Shown here piece after piece: positions 48,714 through 58,276 of a stretch of 64,000 nt of DNA. The notes under the pieces were generated by a model. That model did no database searches, had not been told where the DNA came from, and saw only the letters and a list, made by a program, of their open reading frames with translations. The DNA lies in NCBI RefSeq assembly GCF_002994745.2, contig NC_037090.1, forward strand, positions 37,939,001 through 38,003,000, read 5' to 3'. The translations under genes were made by a program, and so were the position numbers. Position 1 is the first letter of the stretch, and every line of letters starts with the position of its first letter. The stretch comes from Rosa chinensis (lineage: Eukaryota; Streptophyta; Magnoliopsida; Rosales; Rosaceae).

Positions 48714-49964
48714 GGGAGGAAAGGCAGCAGCCAATACACATAAGCGGATACTGATCAAGTGCGAAATGAGTGGGGGAAGTTTGTTGTCAACACATATGTG
48801 CATGAGCCATGAAGTAGCGCACTTGTTGCTGGTCTAATTTTGCGAAGGAAAGCATCTTTTTTTGTGCTTCTCTGCTGGTACTTTGTCATGCACCATGTGT
48901 TGCATGTTTGGGAACCAATGCGTATATATGTATCAGTTTTTTGATGTCCTAAGTAGATAGGCATGCACTAGAATGTTTTTCTTGTTTAAAATGTTGGGTT
49001 CAATGATTAGTGGTTTGCAATGTTTATATTTGGTATGATGCACAATTTAATTCAAGAATGAGATATGTTCAAATAATCAGACAACAAAATAGATACAATG
49101 ATAACTGCCCGTTGTCTGAATGGCCAAAAATGGGGACAAATCACACTGCAATCATTCATATCACACATCGGTTATTAACAAATCACACTGCAATCATTCA
49201 TATCACACATCGGTTATTAACAAATCACTGTCTTCTAATCCACACTCACACAACAGAAGCAATTAAACTCTGTTGTCGCAAAGTTAATCAGACAACAGAA
49301 GAAATTTTGTTATGTTGTCCAAAAATTAATCAGACAACAGTTATAGTCCAAGAACTGAAATTTGAATATCAGTCAGACAACACACAAAATAAAAGTCTAT
49401 TGTCTGAGAAGCTCAACATACAACAGCTTCAAAACTAGCACTGTTGTCTGAAGGCAGTGCCGCAACTGCCATGCAGCTGTGCCTGGCATCTGCCGAGTAT
49501 CACACAACACGTTTAACACATACCCGTTGTTTGTATGTTTCTCAGACAACTGTGTTCCACCGTTATCTGAATTTTCATCAAACAACGGCTCAGTCTACAA
49601 CGGTGGCTCTCTATATCCCACAACGGTTTCCTACCGTCGTTTGATAAGTTTTTGGCATAGTATTTACCTCTTATTCTTCTGGCTCTCTCGCCTCCTTCTA
49701 TTCATCTTCTCATCAAGATGGTTCAAATGCACAGACCTTCAAGAGGTGAAATGAAAAAAAGAAACAAAAAGACAGAAAAAATAAATTAAAAAAAAAAGTA
49801 AGTGAGGGCATAATAGACATTTTGGCAACTTTAATAGAAATATTTGACGGCAGGGACCAATTGGGAGGAAATTGAGAGTTCAGGGACTTTTTAGGTGAAA
49901 TTTGAAGGTCAGGGACTGAAACGATGAAACCCTATAAGTATAGGGAGTAAACAGTATTTAATCC

Positions 49965-51176
49965 ATGAAATTATTAGTAGGACATGAAAGTCGTTGTTAT
50001 AGAATATTTAGGATGGAAAAACTTGTTTTTCTCATATTATGTAATGATTTACAAAATAATTATGGATTGACTGGTTCAAAGAACATATCTCCTGCCGAGA
50101 TAGTGGGAATGTTTGTGCGCATGTTAGGACATGGTGTTGGGAAAATGTTAGCACAAGAACGATTCCAACGTACGTTTTGGAGAGACTGTGAGTAGATAAT
50201 TTGTTATTGTCCTAGACAGTATATCTCAAATGGCTATTGATGTTATAAAGCCGCCGGATCCTGAGTTTAATGAAATTCATGATGAAATATCATGAGATAC
50301 AAGATATATGCCTCATTTTAAGATAAATTTAATTTTTTTTTTTCAGTTATTTATTGCATATCTTGACTTTGTTCATAGCATTATATTTAGTCATTTTAAT
50401 CCTATATTATTTGCATAATTGTATAGGGGCTATTGATGGTGTACATGTGTATGCCTCAATACCTCCTCGAGATCAAACACCGTATATTGGAATGAAATGC
50501 ATACCAACTCAAAATATAATGACAGTGTGTAATTTTGAAATGCAATTTACTTTCGCATGTGCCGGGTGGGAAGGAACTGCATATGATACAAGGATATTTC
50601 TCTCATCTATAAGGAATGATGCTTTAAAGTTTCCTAAGCCTTCTAATGGTAATGACTCAAATTATGCAATTTCTAAACTGAAAAACAAGAAATTAAATTA
50701 TCATAATTTTTATTTTGATAGAGAAATATCATCTTGTGGATGATGGTTACCCACAAATGAAGGGATATCTAAGACCTTATAAAGGTGGTGTGAGGTATCA
50801 TCTTCTACAATTTCGGTACGATGGTGAACCTATAGGTTCTAAAGAGGTATTAAACCATATGCACTCATCTCTTAGGAGCATCATTGAACGTACTTTTGGA
50901 GCATGGAAAAAAAATTAAAGATTTTAAAAGATATGCCTAGTTATCCCTTCATTACACAAGTCAAAATAATTATTGCGACAATGACGCATCATTACTATGT
51001 AAGAAGGCATAGTCGACATGATATTCATTTCAATAATAGAAATAATGTCTAAAATGAGATGGATATGGGGGGAATGCACAACAAGAACTGGTATAAACTA
51101 CAATCTCGAGGCACAGGAAATGGATGTAGTGAGAAATGATATTGCTGCAAGTTTAATAAATGCTCACTTACCATAG
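49965..51176 (+). pseudogene. PIF/Harbinger DDE transposase ORF2, remaining part
   Basis: Resumes from the duplicated ATGAAATTA: LVGHESRCYRIFRMEKLVFL, then SPAEIVGMFVRMLGHG. The frame is then lost near 50.18 kb (stops and a shift; MAIDVIKPPDPEFNEI can still be read). After an intron: GAIDGVHVYASIPPRDQTPY (first Asp, codon 50435-50437), GWEGTAYDTRIF (second Asp, 50585-50587), an intron at about 50648-50726, YHLVDDGYPQMKGYL, and SIIERTFGAWKK (Glu, 50886-50888). A one-base change in the A-run near 50.91 kb shifts the frame again. All three DDE residues survive but the gene is broken in at least three places. Confidence 0.88.
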
Positions 51177-52455
51177 AAGATCCATTTGATATTTTCATAT
51201 GATGATGTGTTGATATCAAGAACTCTTCCACCTTACCAATCTCATTGGTGATCAAGAAATGGGAGTGATTTTTATTGACTCCATTTTGATTCTCTCATTT
51301 CCATTGGAGATTGAATTTTTGATGTATATATTTTGGCAATGGAAATAAACTAATGTGCTAAAGGTTTTGTATCCCAGAAACATCCAATGAACTATGTTTG
51401 TGTATCACTACTACACAAAGTGAATCAGACAACAGTCAAAAGCCTGTTGTCTGAATGAAAATGGAGATGTTGTAAACTGGCATGACGTCTGATCTCCCCT
51501 ATCAGACAACATTCTTTTTTAATTGTCTCTCTGATCATTCACACAACATGTGTACCTAAATATATGTTGTCTAAATTTACCAAATTTTGATTCATGGCGG
51601 TAGTCTGTTGTCGGGTGTGAAATCAGACAACAGCTTATTGGTTGGGTGTTGAGTGAAATTCATCAAGCACAACAATCTTTTCAAGGTTGTGTTGTCTGTT
51701 AAAAATCTCCAACGACAATAATGTAAGAAATATGATGTGTGAAGTAAAACTCAAACAAGCATTTTTGATTACCTGATGTTGTGTCAAGTGCTGTTCAAAT
51801 ATCAACTTGTTCGAAGATGGTGTTGTCTTTCATGAACCGAAGACTACACTTCTAGTTTCCTTATGTTGTCTAAATTTCATTTAAGATAACAGTTATCTAG
51901 ATTTCAGTGTTGTCTGAAATGCAAGTCATATGACAATATTTCGGATCCATGTGTTGTCTTGGATAAATTTCAAACCACACATTGTTTTTTCTTGTCGTCT
52001 GAATTTAACGTTATATAACATTTTTGAGGATGTTTATGTTGTCTGAATATGATTTAAGATAACATTGACTTTGATGCATTTGTTGCCTTGAATGAATCTC
52101 ATACCACACTTATTTTTCCTTCTTGTTGTCCGAATAGCTTTAATATGACAAGTTGCTAGATAAAAGTGTTGTCTGAATTTTCCTCAGACAATATGTGTAA
52201 TGCCTTTTTGAACTTTTGTGTTGTGTGATAGTTTGCACTACAACAGCAGTTACTAATCCAATAAATGTTGTTGGAATTGAATCTGCACAATTGATATGGT
52301 AATAGGCAGATATGAAATTCGAAGTTCTAATGTCATTTGCTACATTCTCATACATCATTCTCACAAATCTTACATTATCAATTCAAAGTACTAGCACCAA
52401 CTCATGTCCAACCAAATCTAAAGAACAAATTAAGTCTCAACTGACCTAAAAAAAG

Positions 52456-52457
<2 letters not shown>

Positions 52458-52499
<42 letters not shown>
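52458..52499. repeat. CA/TA microsatellite in the second CACTA element
   Basis: About 16 CA units followed by a short TA tract. Confidence 0.9.
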
Positions 52500-52945
52500 C
52501 CAGCACAATGCTTACATATATGTCTTGACCATAAATTTTGCCCACTCCCACATCCATATCTTCCTGGGATATGCTGCCTTCCTCTTCTCTCCCACTAAAA
52601 CAAAATGGTTTGCACTTAATAATGGACAAAATTGCAGAAAAGAATCTATAGTTGTCATTGTACATTATGTATTCTGGACAACCTTGACAAAAATTTGTAA
52701 TTTGAGCATTACATATATGCCACTTAGTAATTGACAACCAAAATTTCAATAAGCATAATCCAAGCAACCAACAGCAACCAAAATTAGATATATGACATTC
52801 ACCAAAATACATGCAAAACAATAGCAACCAAAGTTTCAGGCAACCATGTCATCAAAAAAATAAAAGTTTCAAGCAACCAAAATTTCAAGCATTTTGGACT
52901 TTCCTGACATAATCCAGCGCTATGGTCAGAATAAACACAATCCAT

Positions 52946-53475
52946 TCAATTAGTTGTTGCCAGAGCAGCTTCAGCAAGCGCATAACAAGCTAGCTGAAAT
53001 CAGAAACAGAAAGTATTTGTAGTTAAGCACTGTTCTGGGATCAATGTATTTTTCCAAATACAAATGTGTAGGCCATATATACCTGGACATCTCCATGTTG
53101 TCGAAGCTGATTCCTTACAAAAGAAACTGCATCTGAACTGAAATTGACAGCAACAAAAATTTAAGGTGACTAGTCTTCTTGTGAATAGATTGAAGAGATA
53201 ATATGACAATTGGCTGACATTTTTACTGAGTAATCAAGAGTGTCACGTTACTTGTTTATGTAATCCCATAAACCATCAGATGAACTGAACTTGACAGCAA
53301 CAAAAAAAGAAGGTGACTAGTCTTCTTGTGAATAGATTGAAGAGATAATATGACAATTGGCTGACATTTTTACTGAGTAATCAAGAGTGTCACATAGAAA
53401 TTCTGAGTCTGCCCCTAGACTTGCTTGATAAACGTCTGGAGATGCAGTAACAAGGTCTCCACTGAATTGAACACT
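52946..53475 (-). pseudogene. TAP38/PPH1-type PP2C phosphatase, C-terminal exons (captured)
   Basis: Minus-strand blocks in order: about 53475-53396 (FSGDLVTASPDVYQ, then GADSEFL), about 53290-53254 (SSDGLWDYIN), about 53140-53083 (DAVSFVRNQLRQHGDVQ, donor at 53082) and 52993-52946 (LACYALAEAALATTN, stop). Together they follow the end of the PP2C fold of the thylakoid phosphatase TAP38/PPH1, which dephosphorylates LHCII. The ASDGLWD-type metal-binding motif is split and partly lost. The gene's N-terminal two thirds and its C-terminal membrane segment are not recognisable. An intron segment is duplicated inside it (53.15-53.40 kb). Confidence 0.75.
53148..53395. repeat. Tandem duplication of ~145 bp within the captured PP2C intron
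   Basis: Two near-identical copies (about 53148-53236 and 53300-53392) of a segment reading AGGTGACTAGTCTTCTTGTG ... ATCAAGAGTGTCAC, each preceded by a TGACAGCAACAAAAA stretch. The duplication lies across the exon order of the captured PP2C and probably arose after capture. Confidence 0.88.
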
Positions 53476-55184
53476 GGCAAAACATAAAAGGAGCAGTTTT
53501 ATAATCGAAATTTTACGATATACTAAAGTAAAAATAAAGAACAGTCTTCTTGGCGCTACTTTGTTCCGTGACTAGAGTACACTAGAGTTTAAACCATGTG
53601 TTCATGATATGCTTAGTAGTGATGAACTGACCAAAGAATCTTGAATTACAAGAGAAGAAGACCAGGAAGAGAAAAATTGATGTAGGTAGTAGTCATAAGA
53701 TATACAAGATTACCTACCGAAAAACAAATTTCTCCGTCCATCTTCCTTCTTCAACTCCTTTCTTCAGCATCGATCCTTTCCATTTATCAAAACAGTCAGT
53801 ATTGTGCATAACTTGATTATCCATATATCAAAGCTTACATGAAAAACTAACAAATGCATCCCTCAGTATGATCAGAAAATGCAATCTACAGAGCAGGACA
53901 TACCACAATTATTCCATACTATACCTGTAAGCTAGGACTTAACAAATGAGCTATATAGAGTATTCTATCATTAACTAGACGAGTCTTGATTGTTCAAGAA
54001 AAAAAATTAAGTAGCTGCTTTATATCTAGTATATTGTTGTAAGGTTGGAACACTGAAATAAGATCAGCATGTATAAGTTGCCTTCATACTTAGAGATAAG
54101 ATCAGCATGTATAAGTTATCCTAAACTCTTACCAAGGTTTCATTTTTGATCTAAAGCAATGCAGACAGGGAGAGAATAAGCAAATACCTCTACTTTGGTA
54201 TATGTATTAATTTTCTGTCATGTCACTAAACAAATAGCTATTTGAGTATTAATACATTTGTTTCTTTTTGTTTTGTTGATAGAAGACCAAGTGTTCAATC
54301 CTCTGCCTGAGAACTAGATACAAGACACAGCAAAAGCGAATACCATTTTCATACAAGACTCAACATGATGACTGCATGTTCAATTAGAAGACAGAGAAAC
54401 GTTTTTCATCGTTATATTTTTTGTTTGAGGAGTGAAAGAGACTTATGCTAAATAAAATGAAAAAAAAAAAAAGTACCTATATAAAATCAGCAGCAACGAG
54501 TCCACAAACAAAATAAGTTGAAAAAAGAAAAGAAAAGCATGAGACTGAGTAGGAGCAACAAAAAATAAATAAATAAGTAAACAGAGCAGTAAGATTAACA
54601 AACACCTAGGTAACAGATCCTTCCAATCCAACAAAGTAGTTGAAAGTATTACACCCCTGAAAGCATATGAAACGATCCTTCAACCAATTCAAAACAAGGG
54701 CATGTACTTCCCTCATATTTAAGTATTGTCAGAAGGTGAGCTAGCTGGAAAAGACACAAAGTAAGCTAATAACAATCTAAACCAAAGTAGTCATCATAAC
54801 CTAAAAAGGGTTCACAAAGCTTGAACATTGAATCTTAAACCAAAAAAAAAGGGGATTCATGCATTCAATCCCAACAGCAGCCACACCAATGTAGAAACGT
54901 GTACAGCCCCAAAGCTCACCTTGCAAGCTATTATTAAAAAATTGAATAAGAATACATTAATATAAGGAGCTAGATTGAGTATAAAATGCACGTCTTCCAA
55001 TTTTTGTGGTCACCACTTTTGGCTGCCATCCAACAGTGTTTTAGCTTCTTTTTGAATTATTTAGTTCTTCTAAATTTAGGTCCTTTTGCATTCTAAGTTG
55101 TAACAATCAAGCTATCAAGAGCATATATATAATAGATATATATATATATATAATAGTAATTAAATCACTAGGAGTGTGCCATAC

Positions 55185-55943
55185 CATTTTGTCCTGAGAC
55201 TACAAAACTATCGACATATTCATGAACAGTAAGCCAAAAGGAAAGGATCAGCCAACCAACAGCAAGCCCACCAATGATATCAACAGGACTGTGCATGCCA
55301 AGATAAATTCTTAATATTAAGGGAAAATGAGTTCAGTTTTGGTTTGAGATAAAATAATTAAAGAAGATGCCAGAAACTAGTAAAAGGATGATAAACTGAC
55401 CCAAACCAATGAGACCAACGAGCAAGCAAACAAGAGCAAATCTAGCAAATTTCACATAGGCCTCTTCATTCTGAGCATAAGATAGGATGCAATGCAAAAG
55501 GTATCTGCAACCACCATCCATGAGCAAATGTTTAGTATATACATGACAGTAAAGTAACTCATATAGCAATCGTTCAAATTTGCATATACACGTATCGATA
55601 ATTTATCTCCAAAACAAGCTATTTTCCAGACTCCTCAGAAAATATACCCAAAACTTTCATGAGCAAGCAGCAGCCTACATATAATGTCAAATGAAATTTG
55701 AATAGTTTGATCAATAAGTATGCCTAAAGGTCTATGATCAAAGCAGAGCTTTCTATAATGTGCTGCTTAGTTTCCGTAGCTGAATTTATGTGACAAGATA
55801 AAAAGTACACACCTAGACAAGCAAACTGTGTATATAGTGTGAGAAGATGGCAATCCATATTCCAATGCATTATCCTCCTCATCTCTTGTAGTTGTTATTC
55901 TCCTAATAGGAGGGCAACTCGGTCTAGGAGCTGATACCACATC
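55185..55943 (-). pseudogene. Long-chain-base-1-phosphate phosphatase-type (LPP family) exons (captured)
   Basis: Minus strand: exon 55943-55813 (DVVSAPRPSCPPIRRITTTR, then EYGLPSSHT), exon 55504-55401 (YLLHCILSYAQNEEAYVKFA, then VGLIGLG) and a block at about 55309-55185 (IYLGMHSPVDIIGGLAVGWL, then TVHEYVDSFVVSGQN). RPSCPP, GLPSSHT and GMHSPVDII are the three phosphatase signature regions of the PAP2/LPP fold as found in plant sphingoid-phosphate phosphatases. The splice acceptor before the last block appears mutated. The 5' exons and the long C-terminal membrane region are absent. Confidence 0.85.
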
Positions 55944-57582
55944 CTAGCAAGACACAAGAGCCGAAAACAAGTATCTTGATACCTAAAGTATTTAACCAAA
56001 TCAAGAAACTAAACAACAAGAAGGGGGGTGATTACCTAAAGGCAAACAAATAGTGCATACATATAGACAATATAAGACGAAGAATCAAATAGCTAAGACA
56101 TTCTTACTTGTTACTGCCCAACTAGTAGTCCTTCCCAGAAACTGCACATAGCTGAATCTCAATAGGTTGCCTACATATATGATAAAAAACAACGAAGATA
56201 GTGACAAGTAACCTAATATAGTTGTATAAAAAAGTTTAAGTTTCATAAGTTTAATACTAGTTAAGGGATAGTTGAGAGAGGAATAAACTGTATTCATGAA
56301 TTTCACTAGAAAAATCCTATAGCTTTTCTTTCAACAGATCTCCAGTCCCACTTCTGTAGAATAACAACACTTGATGAATTACAAAAGACAACTTTTAAGA
56401 TCTTACACTGACACCCTGACTTGAACAAATATCAGAAAAATCAACAATCAAACAACAAATTTTGGATTTACCCATAAACTAAATATGAAAAAGTTACATC
56501 TAACATGTAAATAATTACCTGAATTCACATATCAAAATATAAATCAGAAAATAGAGATTACTGAGAGGCAGGAGAGCTAACACCTCCGAGTTTCAGAGTT
56601 CTCAAGACCAATGGTTTCTGTTTGACCAAAGAAGTAGTGTTCACATTCAGGACACGACAATATTTGCTGGAGAAGATAAGGCATAGATTCAATTAACCCT
56701 CTGAACTTCTTCAACCTTCTTCCTTATCAACAACAACATATGAACATAAGTCACTCATGTAGTCAATTTGATTTAACAATCACCATAGTATCGCAGTTCA
56801 ATCATAAACACATTTCTGAAAACTTAAATGTCCACTGAGATAAGGAATTAAATCACAATGCAAAGAATCTTCACAATTGAACCATAACACAACTTTTCAC
56901 AATTAAAACTGAAGACCAAAACTGCAGATCACATAAACAAACGCATAGCCTATTGAAAAGTAAAATCAAGTAAACAGACACGAAATCGGAGTCACTCATT
57001 CCTTGATAATAGTAAAAGTAACCAACAATATCATCTCCAGTAAAGCTAAACAGATCAATTCAGAGACTCACTGACTCTCTAGAACAAGCAACTGACATCA
57101 ACATCTCAAAATTTCAGACTGGAATAAAACCCAAACCCAATCATACCCAACAAACCCAAATTGAAAATTTCCAGAGCCAACTGAAATCCTAATAAAACGT
57201 AGGCCCTATTGAATAGGGATATAGTATTTGTAGATGAATCAATTCCCGAGCTTGACCTAGTTCTGAAGGAGGTCTTAAGATTCGGCGGGTAGAGAGAGTA
57301 AACCATCGGACCAATGGCGACTTCGATTTGAGCCTTGCCGTTGGAAAAGGCTGAGGAAATCGAGTGAGATTGAGAGTGAGAGTGAGATGGTGAGAGCGAG
57401 AGTGTATCGAGTGAGATTGAGAGTGGAGAGTGTATCGAGTGAGACCGAGAGCGAGATTGAGATGGCGAGAGCTAAGTGGAGGGAGAATGACCTAATTTTT
57501 TCGGGAGGGAACTCTTTTTTTTCATACGACTAAGGGAGGGAGAGAGGGTTTTGAGTTTTTGCTAGACAAAATAATTGTAAAT

Positions 57583-57615
<33 letters not shown>

Positions 57616-57879
57616 CAGATTTCTCAGACAACATATGTTGTTGCAAATGTCGTCCTATGGTTGTCAGCTTCACCAAATTCCAATTGATTACAATGTGTTG
57701 GCTGAGTTTGAGAACAGACGACAAATATAACTAATATGTCGTCTGACTAACTCAGACGACACCAACATGTCGTATGTCGTCTGTTACATGTCGTGTGATT
57801 CACTTTTTCTTGTAGTGTATCCTCTACTATCTATGTATAAGCAAATAGGTCATTTACATATTAGCTATCTTAATTGTTT

Positions 57880-58081
57880 GATTCGAACCAATACTTTTAC
57901 GCGGACCTTCCAAAGGGGTACCAAATATCCCACTTGATGTTCCAATTGCAATCGGTGGTTACATTGATTTGGATATTCTAGTAGAGTTTGGTGGTGGGCA
58001 TAGGAAGTTTGGCATTACAAGACTTCACATGTAAGAGGATGCAAGGAAGCTTATTGACTTAGTCAACGGAAGTTACTCAGA
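57880..58081 (+). pseudogene. Glutamyl/aspartyl-tRNA amidotransferase subunit B (GatB) fragment
   Basis: Reads [16 protein letters not shown], then shifts frame and continues [20 protein letters not shown], then [15 protein letters not shown]-type stop (TAA at codon after HM), EDARKLID. The LPKGYQIS...GYI.L...ITR.HMEEDAGK pattern is diagnostic of GatB, the ATP-dependent subunit of organellar GatCAB that converts Glu-tRNAGln. One frame change and a stop in place of the first Glu of the conserved EEDA disable it. There is no intron, so it may be a processed copy, or host DNA captured by the surrounding Harbinger element. Confidence 0.85.
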
Positions 58082-58276
58082 GGAAAGAACCCATGTTTCC
58101 TTGCAGTAATATAATTAGAACATGAAATATAATGTCAAAGACACTTGCAAATGATTACATACACACACATGTAAGATAAATGAACGAGTAGAGTATAACT
58201 TATAAAGATAATAAATGTTATTATAAAGATCATAAATGTTATTATTTTTAAAAATATGTACAAGTAACATCATTTT

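Larger units (their letters stand above)
44333..49662. mobile_element. CACTA element nested in the Mutator-like element
   Basis: Left end CACTATGCCAAAAACC, right end complement TACTATGCCAAAAACT, with 3-bp TSD TTT (44330-44332 and 49663-49665). Subterminal regions are full of CAGACAAC/GTTGTCTG and CACAAC-type motifs (44.35-44.93 and 49.07-49.63 kb), as in CACTA/En-Spm elements. No TNP2 transposase was seen. The interior holds a CCDC25-like exon and a DUF8039-like segment. A roughly 42-bp unit (AATCACACTGCAATCATTCA...) is tandemly doubled at about 49138-49223. Confidence 0.85.
44090..49964. mobile_element. Mutator-like element with long TIRs, itself split by a CACTA element
   Basis: Inverted ends of well over 100 bp (AAATACTACTTACTCCCTAT at the left, complement AAATACTGTTTACTCCCTAT at the right, continuing through CAGTCCCTGACCTTC and CTAAAAAGTCCCTGAAC). 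The 9-bp TSD ATGAAATTA is perfect (44081-44089 and 49965-49973) and interrupts the Harbinger transposase codons for Met-Lys-Leu. Without the CACTA insertion (44333-49662) the element is only about 540 bp, a MITE-sized non-autonomous Mutator-like element. Its right end GGATTAAATAC resembles that of the element at 19749. Confidence 0.95.
51406..57817 (-). mobile_element. Second CACTA element, carrying PP2C and lipid phosphatase exons
   Basis: Left end CACTACTACACAAAGTGAAT, right end complement CACTACAAGAAAAAGTGAAT, with 3-bp TSD TAT (51403-51405 and 57818-57820). Both subterminal regions carry many CAGACAAC/GTTGTCTG or CAGACGAC motifs (51.42-52.23 and 57.62-57.79 kb). No transposase was recognised. 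On the minus strand it holds exons of two unrelated host genes plus unassigned coding-like stretches (QIEVAIGPMVYSLYPPN near 57.3 kb; RVLNVNTTSLVKQKPLVLRT near 56.6 kb). A CA microsatellite lies at 52458-52499. Confidence 0.9.

Noticed and set aside
49010..49438. 142-aa ORF
   Set aside because: Runs through CACTA subterminal repeats; its repeated residues come from the tandem CAGACAAC and AATCATTCAT units.
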